This document shows positions 1-10,157 of a DNA stretch of 64,000 nucleotides, piece after piece. Position 1 is the first letter of the stretch; each line of letters begins with the position of its first letter. The position numbers and the translations under genes were made by a program. Source of the DNA: Rubellimicrobium mesophilum DSM 19309 (lineage in GTDB: Bacteria > Pseudomonadota > Alphaproteobacteria > Rhodobacterales > Rhodobacteraceae). The stretch covers positions 1 to 64,000 of the forward strand of contig NZ_KK088566.1 in assembly GCF_000600335.2 (NCBI RefSeq), in the 5' to 3' direction. Under the pieces are notes generated by a model. The model was given only the letters and a program-made list of their open reading frames with translations, had not been told where the DNA came from and ran no database searches.

Positions 1-1086
1 GTGGCGGCGGCGCGTTGGACCGGCTGCGGCTGCGGCGCGGGCGCGCGCTGGGGCTGCTCGTCGACGCGGCCCGGCGCGCTCATGGAGCGGCGCGGCATCG
101 GCGTCTCCAGGCGGCTGCCCGAGGCGTCGATCCCCGTGGCGACGACCGAGACGCGCATCCGTCCGCCCATGTCGGTGTCGAGCGTCGAGCCCACGATGAT
201 GTTGGCGTCCTCGTCCACCATCTCGCGGATCTTGTTCGCGGCCTCGTCGAGCTCGAAGAGCGTCATGTCGTAGCCGCCGGTGATGTTGATCAGCACGCCC
301 TTGGCGCCCTTGAGGCTGATCTCGTCGAGGAGCGGGTTGGCGATGGCCTTCTCGGCGGCGTGGGTCGCGCGGTCCGGACCCTCGGCCGTCGCCGGTGCCC
401 ATCATGGCCTTGCCCATCTCGTCCATCACGGCGCGGACGTCCGCGAAGTCGAGGTTGATGAGGCCCGGCCGCACCATCAGGTCGGTCACGCCCTTCACGC
501 CCTGGTAGAGCACGTCGTCGGCCAGCGCGAAGGCCTCGGTGAAGGTCGTGTTCTCCGTCGCCAGCCGGAACAGGTTCTGGTTCGGGATGATGATCAGCGT
601 GTCCACGACCTTCTGGAGCGCCTCGACGCCCTCCTCGGCCTGGCGCATCCGCTTGGCGCCCTCGAACTGGAAGGGCTTGGTCACGACGCCGACGGTCAGC
701 ACGCCCAGCTCGCGGGCGGCCTGCGCGATGATCGGCGCGGCGCCGGTCCCGGTGCCGCCGCCCATCCCGGCGGTGATGAAGCACATGTGGGCCCCGGCGA
801 GGTGGTCCACGATCTCCTGAATGGATTCCTCGGCGGCGGCGGCCCCGACGGAGGGACGCGCGCCCGCGCCCAGCCCCTCGGTGACCTTCACGCCCATCTG
901 CACCTTCTGCGGCGCGTTCGACTGCTTCAGCGCCTGGGCGTCGGTGTTCGCGACGACGAACTCGACCCCGTCGAGCTGCTTGTCGATCATGTTGTTCACC
1001 GCGTTGCCGCCGGCCCCGCCGACGCCGAACACGGTGATCCGGGGCTTGAGATCCTCCTGCCCCGGAAGCGAAAGATTGAGTGCCAT
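1..1086 (-). CDS. ftsZ: Cell division protein FtsZ (C-terminus beyond window; internal frameshift)
   Basis: Tubulin-like GTPase that polymerises into the Z ring at midcell and recruits the divisome. The ATG at 1086 opens [23 protein letters not shown] follows near residue 20, and the tubulin signature [10 protein letters not shown] near residue 105, both for GTP binding, then [10 protein letters not shown] of the T7-loop region. The reading frame breaks near 387 after MMGTG. The next frame continues correctly with [17 protein letters not shown], so one extra base (a G on the coding strand) is present. The far C-terminal Pro/Gln/Ala-rich linker reaches the window edge, and the FtsA-binding tail is not seen. 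It is the last dcw gene visible, downstream of ftsA. An essential gene cannot be truly broken here, so I infer a sequencing error. Confidence 0.95.
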   Translation of the reverse strand, partial: MALNLSLPGQEDLKPRITVFGVGGAGGNAVNNMIDKQLDGVEFVVANTDAQALKQSNAPQKVQMGVKVTEGLGAGARPSVGAAAAEESIQEIVDHLAGAHMCFITAGMGGGTGTGAAPIIAQAARELGVLTVGVVTKPFQFEGAKRMRQAEEGVEALQKVVDTLIIIPNQNLFRLATENTTFTEAFALADDVLYQGVKGVTDLMVRPGLINLDFADVRAVMDEMGKAMMGTGDGRGSGPRDPRRREGHRQPAPRRDQPQGRQGRADQHHRRLRHDALRARRGREQDPRDGGRGRQHHRGLDARHRHGRTDARLGRRHGDRRLGQPPGDADAAPLHERAGPRRRAAPARARAAAAAGPTRRRH

Positions 1087-1304
1087 CGCGCTGTCCGCCT
1101 GTGTCGTTCGTGTTTTCGAGCCGTCTCGTTCGAACGGCCGCCGCCCTGTCCCGATCGGGCCCATTATGGACCTTGCTGGCGGTGCCCTCGACTCTACCGG
1201 CGCCCTTCCGTCCCGTCACGCCAAAAACACACCTGCCGCTCGATCTCCATGGGGATAATCAGGCCACAGGAGCGTTGCACGGCTGCATCGGCGAATTCCC
1301 GCCG

Positions 1305-2639
1305 TCACCAGTTGTCCTTGAACCACTTCACGGCGCGCCGGAACGAGCGGGCGGACTGCCGATCCGGCGGGATCTCGAAATCCCACCATTCGTCCTGCGG
1401 ATGCGCCGCGAAGAGCGTGAGGCCCACCGCCGCCGAGAAGGCCGCCCCCGTCGCCGCCTGCGGCAGCCCCTGCACCCGGAGCGGCCGGCCTAGCCGCACC
1501 TTCTGCCCCAGGATGCGCGCGGCCAACCCGTCGAGCCCCGGGATCAGGCTCCCGCCCCCCGTCAGCACGATGCTCCGCGACGGAAGCTGGTCGAACCCCG
1601 CCCAGTCGAGCCGCGCCCGGACCTCCTCCAGGATCTCCTCCACGCGCGGCCGCATGATGCCGATGAGCTCCGTGCGGCTCACGACGCGCCGGTCGTGCTC
1701 CCAGTCGCCGGTGTCGCCGCCGATGGGGATGAGCTCGCGATCGTCCACGCCCGTCGCGACGACCCCGCCATAGAGCGTCTTCATCCGCTCCGCCTGCGCC
1801 ATGGGCACCTGCAGGCCCATGGAGATGTCGCCGGTCACGTGCTCCCCGCCCAGCCGCACGGAGTCGGCGAAGATCATGTGCTTGCGGATGAAGATCGACA
1901 GCCCCGTCGAGCCGCCTCCCATGTCGATGCAGACCGCGCCCAGCTCCTGTTCGTCCTCCACGAGGCTCGCGATGCCCGAGACGTAGGCCGAGGAGGCGAG
2001 GCCCGCGCATTCGAGGTCGCAGCGCTTGAGGCAGAGGAGCAGCGTCTCGATGGCCGCCGCGTCCACCGCCAGGAGGTGCAGGTCCGCCGTGAGCTGGCGG
2101 CCGACCTGCCCCTGGGGGTCCGTGATCCCGGTGCGGTGATCCAGCGCCCAGTTGACCGGCTGCGCGTGCAGGACCTCGCGGCCCAGGCCCACGTCCGGCA
2201 CGTCGCAGGAGCCGAGCACCCGCCCGATGTCCCAGCCGGTCACGGCGGACCCCTCCACCTCGGCCTCGCCGCTCAGGGCGAAGCTCTCGGGCCGCGCGCC
2301 GGACAGGCAGACGATGACGTGGTCCACCCGCACCTGCGCGTCCTTCTGCGCCTGCTGGACGGCCGTGCGGATCGCCCGCTCGGTCTCGCCCATCGAGTCG
2401 ACCTCGCCGAACCGGATCCCGCGCGACCGGGTCACGGCATGGCCGATCACCTTGAACTGCGTCTGCCCGGCCATGGGCCCCACGCCGTCGGCGCCGCCCG
2501 CCCGCTCCGGCCCGTCGAAGCGCAGCACGAGGCAGGCGATCTTGCTGGTCCCGAGGTCCAGGATCGCGATCACGCCCCGCTGGAGCGCCGCCCTCCGGAT
2601 GGCGCGCATGGCACGCTGGGTCTGATAGAGGGGGCGCAT
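1305..2639 (-). CDS. ftsA: Cell division protein FtsA
   Basis: Actin-like ATPase that anchors FtsZ filaments to the inner membrane and recruits later division proteins. The 444-residue product has the phosphate-1 motif LDLGTSKIACLV (residues 27-38), the phosphate-2 motif DMGGGSTGLSIF, the adenosine motif LTGGGSLIPGL, and an amphipathic C-terminal membrane-targeting tail ending AVKWFKDNW. The start was chosen at ATG 2639 ([11 protein letters not shown]), whose A is shared with the ftsQ stop codon (TGATG), so the two are translationally coupled. Length and order match the family. About 220 bases separate its stop from the ftsZ start. Confidence 0.96.
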   Translation of the reverse strand: MRPLYQTQRAMRAIRRAALQRGVIAILDLGTSKIACLVLRFDGPERAGGADGVGPMAGQTQFKVIGHAVTRSRGIRFGEVDSMGETERAIRTAVQQAQKDAQVRVDHVIVCLSGARPESFALSGEAEVEGSAVTGWDIGRVLGSCDVPDVGLGREVLHAQPVNWALDHRTGITDPQGQVGRQLTADLHLLAVDAAAIETLLLCLKRCDLECAGLASSAYVSGIASLVEDEQELGAVCIDMGGGSTGLSIFIRKHMIFADSVRLGGEHVTGDISMGLQVPMAQAERMKTLYGGVVATGVDDRELIPIGGDTGDWEHDRRVVSRTELIGIMRPRVEEILEEVRARLDWAGFDQLPSRSIVLTGGGSLIPGLDGLAARILGQKVRLGRPLRVQGLPQAATGAAFSAAVGLTLFAAHPQDEWWDFEIPPDRQSARSFRRAVKWFKDNW

Positions 2640-3592
2640 CAGTGGTCCTCTTGGATGGGCGCGACGGAGACGGTCTCGTTCGCGGCGATGGCCTCGCGCA
2701 GGCTGGCCGCGGCGACGGGGTTCAGTCGGAGCGTGGGGCGGTCGCCCAGTCGCATGTCCACGACCCCGACGTCGCGGTCGAGGATCTGCTGCGCCTGGTC
2801 GAGCGCGATGACCCGCTCGAGCGCCGGGACCGGATCGTGGGTCGGCAGCAGGATGCGCAGGTCGTTGTCGAGGATCATGTCCCAGCGACGTTCGCCCATC
2901 CGCACGAGGCCGCGCACGCGCGGCGCGATGGGCGCGGCGGCGGAGAAGAGCCTCAGCGACTCGTCGATGGCGTCCTTGGCGCCGTCGCCGGCGATCAGCG
3001 GCAGGTCGGACCGGTCCGCCCGCTCGGCGATCATGCCGGTCATCACCCCTTCGCCGTCGATCAGGCGCAGCCCATCCGCGTAGCGCCACACGGCCACGGG
3101 AACGCGCTGCACCACGGCGATCTCCAGGGTTCCGCCCGGGTTCACCTTGACCTGCGCCGAGCGCACCGCCGTCAGGTCGGTCACCTTGCGCCGCAGCGCA
3201 TCGAGGTCGAGGTCGAAGGACGACACCGGCAGGTCGATCCGCGCGACCTCGTTGATGGCCGCCGTCAGGGCCCGGTCGGCGCCGGCGATCTCGACGGCGG
3301 TGACCATGAACTCGGGCCGCTCGCGCACGGCGTCCATCATGGCGTCGTACTTGGCCGCCACCAGCGCGCGGTGGTCGTCCGAGGCCAGCCAGAGCGCCGC
3401 GACGGCCAGCACGGCGCCCACGGGCAGCCCCACCTTCACCAGTCGCCGGTAGAAGGGCGTGAGCATCAGCCGCTGGTAGCGATAGGACCAGACGGAGGGC
3501 GCCGGGTCGCGGCGCAGGCCCAGCGAGGGCTGGGCCGGCTGCCGCACCAGCGACGGGATCGTCAACTGCCAGAGGAGCTTCAGCGTCCGCAC
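2639..3592 (-). CDS. ftsQ: Cell division protein FtsQ
   Basis: Bitopic divisome protein that links the early ring to the FtsLB/FtsWI synthase. The 317-residue product has a basic cytoplasmic N-terminus of about 50 residues, one transmembrane helix ([16 protein letters not shown], about 54-69), a POTRA domain starting [11 protein letters not shown] (about 95), and the FtsQ/DivIB beta domain with [13 protein letters not shown]. It overlaps the end of ddl by 13 bases and the start of ftsA by one base, as expected inside the dcw operon. Confidence 0.94.
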   Translation of the reverse strand: MRTLKLLWQLTIPSLVRQPAQPSLGLRRDPAPSVWSYRYQRLMLTPFYRRLVKVGLPVGAVLAVAALWLASDDHRALVAAKYDAMMDAVRERPEFMVTAVEIAGADRALTAAINEVARIDLPVSSFDLDLDALRRKVTDLTAVRSAQVKVNPGGTLEIAVVQRVPVAVWRYADGLRLIDGEGVMTGMIAERADRSDLPLIAGDGAKDAIDESLRLFSAAAPIAPRVRGLVRMGERRWDMILDNDLRILLPTHDPVPALERVIALDQAQQILDRDVGVVDMRLGDRPTLRLNPVAAASLREAIAANETVSVAPIQEDH

Positions 3593-4494
3593 GAGGCGTC
3601 CTCCACCAGCCAGCGGCAGAGCGCCGGGAAGTCGATCCCCGCCGCCGCCGCCTGCTCGGGCGCGAGCGAGGTCGGCGTCATGCCGGGCTGCGTGTTGATC
3701 TCGAGGATCACCAGGCCCTTCAGCCCCTTGGATTCGTCCCAGCGGAAGTCCGTCCGCGACAGCCCCCGGCAGCCGAGCGCCTCATGCGCCCGCAGCGCCA
3801 TGTCGAGGCAGGCGTCGAACACCTCCCGCGGCACCTTCGCCGGCACCTCGTGGCGCGATCCGCCCGGCGCGTACTTCGCGTCGTAGTCGTACCAGCCGTC
3901 GGTGATGATGTCCGTGACGGTCAGCGCCCGGTCGCCCAGCACCGCCGTCGTGAGCTCCCGCCCCGGCGCGTAGGTCTCGACCATGACCGTGTCCGGCATG
4001 GACGCGGCGAGCTGCGGCGGCCGATTCGCGCCCTCGGGCACGATGTAGACCCCGACCGAGGAGCCCTCGTTGTTGGGCTTGACCACGTAGGGAGGCGCCA
4101 TGACGTGCCGGGCGCAGACCTCGTCCCGCCGCGCCAGGACGCTCCTCACCACCGGGAGCCCGGCGGCGGCGAACACGTCCTTGGCGCGCGCCTTGTCCAT
4201 GGCCAGCGCCGAGGCCAGCACGCCCGAATGGGTATAGGGAACCTTGAGCCATTCGAGGAGCCCCTGGACGCAGCCGTCCTCGCCCCAGCGGCCATGCAGC
4301 GCGTTGAACGCCACGTCCGGCCTCATCTCCACGAGGCGCTGCGCGAGGTCCGGCCCCGCGTCCACCTCCAGGGCCTCGAAGCCCGCCTCCCGCAGAGCCG
4401 CCGCGCATTGGCGCCCGGAGGAGAGCGAGACCTCGCGCTCCGCCGATGGACCGCCCATCAGGACGGCGACTCTGGGACCTGTCCTGCCCGACAT
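3580..4494 (-). CDS. ddl: D-alanine--D-alanine ligase
   Basis: Cytosolic ATP-grasp ligase joining two D-Ala for addition to UDP-MurNAc-tripeptide by MurF. The 304-residue length is typical of the DdlB form found in dcw clusters. Visible motifs are [19 protein letters not shown] (N-terminal), [15 protein letters not shown], the ATP-grasp loop [14 protein letters not shown], and the metal and substrate region [19 protein letters not shown]. It lies between murB and ftsQ, with a 95-bp gap from murB that contains a TTAACG and no recognisable gene. Confidence 0.96.
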   Translation of the reverse strand: MSGRTGPRVAVLMGGPSAEREVSLSSGRQCAAALREAGFEALEVDAGPDLAQRLVEMRPDVAFNALHGRWGEDGCVQGLLEWLKVPYTHSGVLASALAMDKARAKDVFAAAGLPVVRSVLARRDEVCARHVMAPPYVVKPNNEGSSVGVYIVPEGANRPPQLAASMPDTVMVETYAPGRELTTAVLGDRALTVTDIITDGWYDYDAKYAPGGSRHEVPAKVPREVFDACLDMALRAHEALGCRGLSRTDFRWDESKGLKGLVILEINTQPGMTPTSLAPEQAAAAGIDFPALCRWLVEDASCGR

Positions 4495-4589
4495 GCCCTA
4501 AACTGCCCCATTCGCGGGCCCTTCGGCCCGTCATTATGAATGCGGCCCCTCCAGCCGGGACCGCTCCGCCACTCAGATCATCCTTAACG

Positions 4590-5540
4590 TCACGCGGGGT
4601 CGCCGACCCGCATGATTTCCCACTCTAGCCTCACCCCGGCGTGATCGTAAACCGCTTTCCGCACGTCCTCGCCCAATCCTTCGAGGTCGGCGGCGGTGGC
4701 GCCGCCCGCATTCGTGAGGAAATTCGCGTGCATGGGGTTCATGATCGCCCCGCCGCGCCGCGCGCCCCGCATCCCGGCGTCGTCAATCAGTTTCCAGGCC
4801 TTCAACTCGTGCGTGTCGTCGGCCCGACCGGTGCTGCTGTAGCCCGCCGGGTTGCGGAAGGTCGATCCTGCGGTCCGATCCTTCGTCGGCTGCGTCGCGT
4901 CGCGCTTGGCGAGCTGCTCCTCCATGCGCGCGACCAGAGTCGCGGGATCCCCCTCCGGCGCCTCGAACACGGCTTCCGTGACAACCGCTCCCTCCGGCAT
5001 CCGACTAGACCGATAGGCGAGCGCCAGCTCCGCCGCCGGGATCGTCACGACGGTCCCGTCCCGCAGCACCGCCGTGACCTCGACCAGCACGTCCGCCACG
5101 TAGGCCCCGTAGCACCCCGCGTTCATTCGCACCGCGCCGCCGACCGTCCCCGGGATCGTCCGCAGGAAGGTCAGGTCCCGCCCCGCCTCCGCCGCCTTGC
5201 GCGCGACGTGGGCGTCGAGCGCCGCCGCCCCCGCCCTCACGCGCGACCCTTCCACCGCGATCCCGTTGAACCCGCGCCCGAGCCGGACCACCGCGCCCCG
5301 CACGCCCCCATCCCGCACGATGAGGTTCGAGCCCACCCCCATCGGGAACACCGGCACCTCCGGCGGCAGCGCCCCCAGGAACGCCGAGAGGTCCTCGACG
5401 TCCGCCGGCTGCACCAGCGCATCCGCCGGCCCGCCCACGCGCAGCCAGGTCAGGTCCGCGAGCGGCCGCCCGGGGGTGATCGTCCCGCGGAACCCCGCGG
5501 GCCTTGGAACGGTGGTCGCGTCAGCTTGCTCGTATGTCAC
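4590..5540 (-). CDS. murB: UDP-N-acetylenolpyruvoylglucosamine reductase (MurB)
   Basis: FAD- and NADPH-dependent reductase that makes UDP-MurNAc, the first dedicated cell-wall precursor with the lactyl arm. In the 316-residue protein the FAD-binding PCMH fold shows in [12 protein letters not shown] and [16 protein letters not shown]. The proton-donor serine lies in GSTFRNP, and the C-terminal lobe has [17 protein letters not shown]. It is a plausible complete gene starting [14 protein letters not shown]. It sits between the DUF2484 pair and ddl. A small plus-strand reading frame lies just upstream of its start. Confidence 0.95.
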   Translation of the reverse strand: MTYEQADATTVPRPAGFRGTITPGRPLADLTWLRVGGPADALVQPADVEDLSAFLGALPPEVPVFPMGVGSNLIVRDGGVRGAVVRLGRGFNGIAVEGSRVRAGAAALDAHVARKAAEAGRDLTFLRTIPGTVGGAVRMNAGCYGAYVADVLVEVTAVLRDGTVVTIPAAELALAYRSSRMPEGAVVTEAVFEAPEGDPATLVARMEEQLAKRDATQPTKDRTAGSTFRNPAGYSSTGRADDTHELKAWKLIDDAGMRGARRGGAIMNPMHANFLTNAGGATAADLEGLGEDVRKAVYDHAGVRLEWEIMRVGDPA

Positions 5541-5595
5541 GCCGGATTACCTGAGAAGGGCTCGAAGGGAGCGGGTTCAGCAGAGGAGAGAGGTC

Positions 5596-5745
5596 ATGTG
5601 CTGGACTAGAACCGAATGGGACCGCAAGGCCACCGAGACCCGCCGCGAGGAGACCGCGACGCCGACGAGGTTCGCCGAGCCCCCCGCCCGCGAGGCCCCG
5701 AGGCCCGAGGAGCGCCGCGCGAAGGAGCCCGTGCCCGCCGAGTAG
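5596..5745 (+). CDS. Small charged hypothetical protein (49 aa)
   Basis: A 49-residue frame beginning MCWTRTEWDRKATETRREE, preceded by AGAGAGG about 3 bases before the ATG. It is rich in Arg, Glu and Pro and has no membrane segment or known motif. It runs opposite to the cluster, between murB (whose start is 55 bases upstream, divergent) and the end of a DUF2484 gene. I do not recognise a family. It could be a real small protein or a chance frame in GC-rich DNA. The Shine-Dalgarno-like stretch and the fit into the only gap here favour a gene weakly. Confidence 0.4.
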   Translation: MCWTRTEWDRKATETRREETATPTRFAEPPAREAPRPEERRAKEPVPAE

Positions 5746-5751
5746 CGTCCC

Positions 5752-6021
5752 CTACTCCGCCGGGTCCTGGTGCGGCGACGCGGTCAGGCCACGCAGCCGC
5801 CGCATCAGGAAGATCAACGGCCAGCGCAGGATCGACGCCCCCGCCGCCAGCGCCAGCATCCCGGCGATGGGCCCGTGCTCGACGGTGAGCCAGCCCAGCA
5901 GAGGCACCCCGCAGGCGATCAGCAAGGTGGCCGACCGCCAGTGGTCGTCGCGCGACGGCAGCATCGCGATCACGTTCGCCGTCACGAACCACAGGCAGGC
6001 CAGGACCAGGGCGGCGCTCAT
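5752..6021 (-). CDS. DUF2484 family small membrane protein
   Basis: An 89-residue protein beginning MSAALVLACLWFVTANVIAML, with three hydrophobic segments (about 2-21, 28-45, 52-72) and a basic tail. DUF2484 proteins are known from the murC-murB interval of Rhodobacteraceae dcw clusters, and their function is unknown. It overlaps the preceding paralogue by four bases (ATGA), so the pair is translationally coupled. The start at 6021 gives the family's usual length. A longer in-frame extension upstream would run through the paralogue and was rejected. Confidence 0.8.
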   Translation of the reverse strand: MSAALVLACLWFVTANVIAMLPSRDDHWRSATLLIACGVPLLGWLTVEHGPIAGMLALAAGASILRWPLIFLMRRLRGLTASPHQDPAE

Positions 6022-6260
6022 GCCGTCCTCCCCCGCGCCCAGCGGAGCAGCGCCCCGAACGGCCGGCGGAACATCGACAGGAACGCGAGGAACGCCAGCG
6101 CCCCGGCCCACCAGCCCACCTGAGCAGCCATCCAGACCATCAGCACGGGCGCCGTGGCGAGCAGCAGGAGCCCCGGCACCATCTGCCGCCGCATCGGCAG
6201 CATCGCGGTCCCGCTCGCGGCCAGCACCCAGAGGCAACTCGCAAGAACCGACGGAGCCAT
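6018..6260 (-). CDS. DUF2484 family small membrane protein (second copy)
   Basis: An 80-residue protein starting MAPSVLASCLWVLAASGTAML, similar in plan to its neighbour: a Cys-Leu-Trp motif in the first helix (LASCLWV here, LACLWFV in the other), then further hydrophobic helices and a basic end (LLRWARGRTA). It sits 15 bases downstream of murC and overlaps the next gene by four bases. The pair probably arose by duplication. Its place among lipid II synthesis genes suggests an envelope role, but nothing in the sequence defines one. Confidence 0.8.
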   Translation of the reverse strand: MAPSVLASCLWVLAASGTAMLPMRRQMVPGLLLLATAPVLMVWMAAQVGWWAGALAFLAFLSMFRRPFGALLRWARGRTA

Positions 6261-6275
6261 CTCGTCCTCCCTCGC

Positions 6276-7682
6276 CTATGCCGCCTGGCCGCGCAGCCGC
6301 GCGGGGAGCCCGTGCGCCCAGGCGCTGATGTTGCCCGCGCCGAGGCACACGACGATATCCCCCGGCCGCGCCTGCTCCTTCACCAACCGCGCGAGGTCCT
6401 CCTCGCCGTGCACCGCCCGCGCGTGCCGGTGCCCGTGCCGGATCAGCCCGCCCACGAGATCGTCACGCGACGCTCCCTCGATGGGCGCCTCGCCCGCCGC
6501 ATAGACCTCGGCGATGCCGACCACGTCGGCCTCGTTGAAGCAGGTGCAGAACTCCTCGAAGAGGCTCGACAGCCGCGTGTAGCGGTGCGGCTGGTGCACC
6601 GCGATCACCCGCCCCTTGCTCGCCTGCCGCGCGGCCTTGAGCACCGCCGCGATCTCGACCGGGTGATGCCCGTAGTCGTCGATGATCGTGACCCCGTCGA
6701 CCTCGTCAACCTTGGTGAAGCGCCGATTCACGCCGCCGAAGCACGCGAGCGCCGACCGGATCGTCTCCTTGTCCATGCCGAGGTGCCGCGCCACCGCGAT
6801 CGCCGCGAGCGCGTTGCTCACGTTGTGATCGCCCGGCATCGGGAGGGTCATGCCCTCGATCACGTCCCCCTCGGCCTGGAGGAAGACGTCGAACTGCGCC
6901 GTGCCGTTCTCGTAGGTGGGCCGCGTCGCCCGCACGTCGGCCTGCGCGTTGAAGCCGAAGGTCCTCACCCGCCGGTCGGTCACGCGGCCCACCAGCGCCT
7001 GCACCTCGGGGTGGTCCGTGCAGCAGACCGCGAGCCCGTAGAACGGGATGTTCGACACGAAGTCGTAGAAGCCGCGCCGGAGGTTCTCGATCGTCCCCCC
7101 AATGCTCCATGTGCTCGGGGTCGATGTTGGTCACGATGGCGATGGTCGCGGGCAGCCGGTTGAAGGTCCCGTCCGACTCGTCGGCCTCCACGACCATCCA
7201 TCCCCCTGCCCGATCCGGGCATTGGAGCCGTAGCGATGGATGATCCCGCCGTTCACCACCGTCGGATCGAGCCCCCCCGCCTCGAGCAGCGTGGCCACCA
7301 TGGTCGTGGTCGTGGTTTTCCCATGCGTCCCGGCGATGGCGACATTCGACTTAAGTCGCATGAGCTCGGCCAGCATCTCGGCCCGCCGCACCACTGGCAG
7401 GCCCTTGCGCCGCGCCTCGTCCAGCTCCGGGTTCCCCGGCTTGATGGCCGAGGAGATCACCACGACCTCCGCGCCCTCCAGGTTCTCGGCCCGCTGCCCG
7501 ATCTGGATCGTGGCGCCCAGCTTGGCGAGGCGCTTGGTGATGTCGCTCTCCCGCGCGTCCGAGCCCTGGACCGTGTAGCCCATCGTCAGCAGCACCTCGC
7601 TGATGCCGCTCATGCCGATCCCGCCGATCCCGACGAAGTGGATCGGCCCCACGTTCTGGGGCAGCTTGGTCGGCCGCTGCAT
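6276..7682 (-). CDS. murC: UDP-N-acetylmuramate--L-alanine ligase (two frameshifts)
   Basis: Cytosolic Mur ligase that adds L-Ala to UDP-MurNAc. The start at 7682 (MQRPTKLPQ) has GGAGGT six bases upstream. An alternative ATG at 7700 overlaps the murG stop. Motifs are [16 protein letters not shown], the P-loop [40 protein letters not shown] and [11 protein letters not shown]. The sequence changes frame twice. Near 7200 one base is missing after GQGD. Near 7097 there is one G too many in a six-base run after EHMEHWG. The three pieces join into a full-length MurC. This is an essential gene, so sequencing error is the likely cause. Confidence 0.93.
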
Positions 7683-7699
7683 GGAATGACCTCCGTCCA

Positions 7700-8803
7700 T
7701 CAAGCACGGCCCTCCTTCTGGTTCCGAGACAAGTTATCCACAAGTTCCGCCAGCCGTTCCGCTGCGTCAGGCTTCCCGTAGGCCAGCGAGGCCCGCGCCA
7801 TCGCGGACGCGCGTCCCGGGTCCGACAGCAGCGCCCCCAGCCGCGTCGCCAGCGCCCCGGCGGCGAAGCCCGCCTCCGGCATGACCTCCGCCCCGCCCGC
7901 CTGCTCCAACCCGCGCGCGTTCGCCGTCTGGTGATCCTCGGCCGCGGCGGCATAGGGGATCAGGATCGCCGGCCGCCCGATCACGGTCAGGTCCGCGATG
8001 GTCGAGGCCCCGGCCCGCGCGATCACCACCTGCGCCCGCGCCATCCGCTCCGGCACGTCCTCGAAGAAGGTGTGGACCTCGGCCTGGATGCCCTGGTCGC
8101 GGTAGAAGGACGTGACCCTCTCAACGTCCTCCTGCCGTGCCTGCTGGCTCACCCGCAGCCGCACCTTCATCCCGTGCGGCAGCGCCGCGAGCGCGGGCGG
8201 CACCACGTCCGACAGGATGCGCGCGCCCTGGCTTCCGCCGATGACGAGAACGTGCAGCGCCACCTCGCCCGGCGGCACGTAGCCCGCCCCCGCCATGTCC
8301 AGCACCGCCTGCCGCACCGGGTTGCCGACATCGACCCCCTCGACGCCGTCCGGCAGCCTCGTGGGCCAGGTCCCGCAAGCCACGGCATCCACGCGCCGCG
8401 CGAAGACCTTGTTCACGCGCCCCAGCACCCCGTTCTGCTCGTGGATCATGCGCGGCAACCGCAGCAGGGTCGCCGCCGTCAGCGCTGGGATCGACGGATA
8501 GCCGCCGAAGCCCACCACGGCGTCGGGCCGGTCCCGCATCATCCGCGACACGGTCGCCGCGATCCCGCCCCCCACCCGGAACGGCACGGCGACCTTCGCC
8601 ACGGCCCCGCCCCGCGCCGGCGTGGCGCTCGCCACGACCTCGCGCGCAACCTCCTTCGGGAACCCGCCCGCGTAGCGCGCGCCCCGTGCGTCGGTGCTGA
8701 GGGAAACCCGCCAGCCGCGCGCCAGCATCGTCTCGGCCAGGGCCTGCGCGGGGAACATATGCCCCCCCGTGCCGCCCGCCGCGATGACGAGGTGCCGGCT
8801 CAA
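7700..8803 (-). CDS. murG: Lipid II synthase MurG (GlcNAc transferase)
   Basis: Peripheral inner-membrane glycosyltransferase that adds GlcNAc to lipid I to give lipid II. The 367-residue product starts at a TTG (8803) that overlaps the ftsW stop, giving [18 protein letters not shown]. The Gly-rich loop AAGGTGGH is essential, so the next ATG, which lies inside it, is too late. Other motifs are [23 protein letters not shown], and [11 protein letters not shown] of the UDP-GlcNAc site, with [17 protein letters not shown]. It is followed after 17 bases by murC. Confidence 0.94.
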   Translation of the reverse strand: MSRHLVIAAGGTGGHMFPAQALAETMLARGWRVSLSTDARGARYAGGFPKEVAREVVASATPARGGAVAKVAVPFRVGGGIAATVSRMMRDRPDAVVGFGGYPSIPALTAATLLRLPRMIHEQNGVLGRVNKVFARRVDAVACGTWPTRLPDGVEGVDVGNPVRQAVLDMAGAGYVPPGEVALHVLVIGGSQGARILSDVVPPALAALPHGMKVRLRVSQQARQEDVERVTSFYRDQGIQAEVHTFFEDVPERMARAQVVIARAGASTIADLTVIGRPAILIPYAAAAEDHQTANARGLEQAGGAEVMPEAGFAAGALATRLGALLSDPGRASAMARASLAYGKPDAAERLAELVDNLSRNQKEGRA

Positions 8804-9966
8804 CGCTCCCGCGCCCCCAGGATCTCGCCCATGCGCCCCTGCGGTCGGGTGCGCGTCATGGCCAGCAGCATCCCCACCGCGATCCCGCCCGCGATCAGCG
8901 ACGACCCCCCGTAGCTCACGAAGGGCAGCGTCATCCCCTTGGCGGGCAGCAGCCGCACCGCGACCCCCATGTTGATCATCGCCTGCACCCCGAAGGAGCA
9001 GGCCAGCCCCGTCCCGGCCAATCGTATGAACGGGTCCCTCTCCCCGATCAGCCGCACCAGCGACCCCACCACGATGAAGGCGTAGAGCGCGATGATCAGC
9101 ATCACGAGGATCAGCCCGTATTCCTCGGCCGCGACCGCGATGATGAAGTCGGTATGCGCGTCGGGGAGCGACCACTTCACCTCGCCCTCGCCCACGCCCA
9201 CGCCGAAGAACCCGCCCTCGCGGATGGCATTCGTCGCGTAGCCGAGCTGCGTCCGCGGATCGACCTCCGGGCTCAGGAAGCCGTTGATGCGGCGCGCGAA
9301 GTGCTCCGAATGCTCGTAGGCGAAGGTGCCCGAGACGACCACGACGCTAGCGAGCACGGCGAGCAGCGTCATCGGCGCCCCCGCCACGAAGTACATGACC
9401 CCCCAGGAGAACAGCACCAGCGCCGCCTGCCCGAAGTCCGGCTGGAGCGCGAGCATGGTCACGATGATGACCATGAGCCCGAACGACCACAGCTTCCCCG
9501 GCGGACCGTCCCGCTCCGTCGCGGCAGCCATCAGCCAGGCCGCCAGCACCACGAATCCGGGCTTCAGGAACTCCGAGGGCTGGAACGACACGAAGCCCAG
9601 CGAGTACCACCGGATCGCGCCCTTGCCGAAGTCGGTCCCCAGGAAGGGCAGGCAGACCAGCGCCACGAAGCTCAACGCGAAGCCCACGACCGCCAGCCGC
9701 CGCACCGCCTTGGGACCCATCATCGAGACGAGCAGCATCACGACCATGGCCGCGCCGCCGAACATCGCCTGGCGCTCGACGTAGTGGAAGGGCGGCAGCC
9801 CGTTGCGCGCGGCCAGAGGCGGCGAGGCCGCGAGGCCCAGCAGCAGCCCGATCCCGAACAGGCCCAGGATGCAGGACATCGTGAGCTTGTCGATCGTCCG
9901 CCACCAGCGCGGAAGGACCGGATCGCTGGTCCGCGCCGGGGCCAGCCCATGAACCATCTCTGTCAC
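8800..9966 (-). CDS. ftsW: Lipid II polymerase / SEDS protein FtsW
   Basis: SEDS-family peptidoglycan glycosyltransferase of the septal synthase, partner of FtsI. The 388-residue product has about ten membrane helices. The first starts at [17 protein letters not shown], and the C-terminal conserved [14 protein letters not shown] is present. I chose the GTG at 9966 ([10 protein letters not shown]), because the upstream extension to 10065 is Pro/Gly/Ala-rich and not membrane-like. The ATG at 9957 is an alternative. The gene is divergent from an FAD protein on the other strand and overlaps murG. Confidence 0.94.
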   Translation of the reverse strand: MTEMVHGLAPARTSDPVLPRWWRTIDKLTMSCILGLFGIGLLLGLAASPPLAARNGLPPFHYVERQAMFGGAAMVVMLLVSMMGPKAVRRLAVVGFALSFVALVCLPFLGTDFGKGAIRWYSLGFVSFQPSEFLKPGFVVLAAWLMAAATERDGPPGKLWSFGLMVIIVTMLALQPDFGQAALVLFSWGVMYFVAGAPMTLLAVLASVVVVSGTFAYEHSEHFARRINGFLSPEVDPRTQLGYATNAIREGGFFGVGVGEGEVKWSLPDAHTDFIIAVAAEEYGLILVMLIIALYAFIVVGSLVRLIGERDPFIRLAGTGLACSFGVQAMINMGVAVRLLPAKGMTLPFVSYGGSSLIAGGIAVGMLLAMTRTRPQGRMGEILGARER

Positions 9967-10157
9967 GAAGCACCGCCATCTGCCCCAAGCCGCCCGGTTG
10001 GTCCCGGGTTCGGCGCCCGGTGCGCCCGGGTCTGTGGGTAACGATAACGGAATCGCCGTCGCCACGCTAGGCGGAAATCAGCCCGACCCGATCACGACCC
10101 GCCACGGGCCCCCGACCCCTTGCCCCGGCGGCCCGCTTGCGCCAAGCCCTGACCCCC

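Noticed and set aside
7734..7742. A perfect DnaA box (TTATCCACA)
   Set aside because: It lies inside the murG coding end and encodes normal residues, with no second box near it. Chance is the simplest view.
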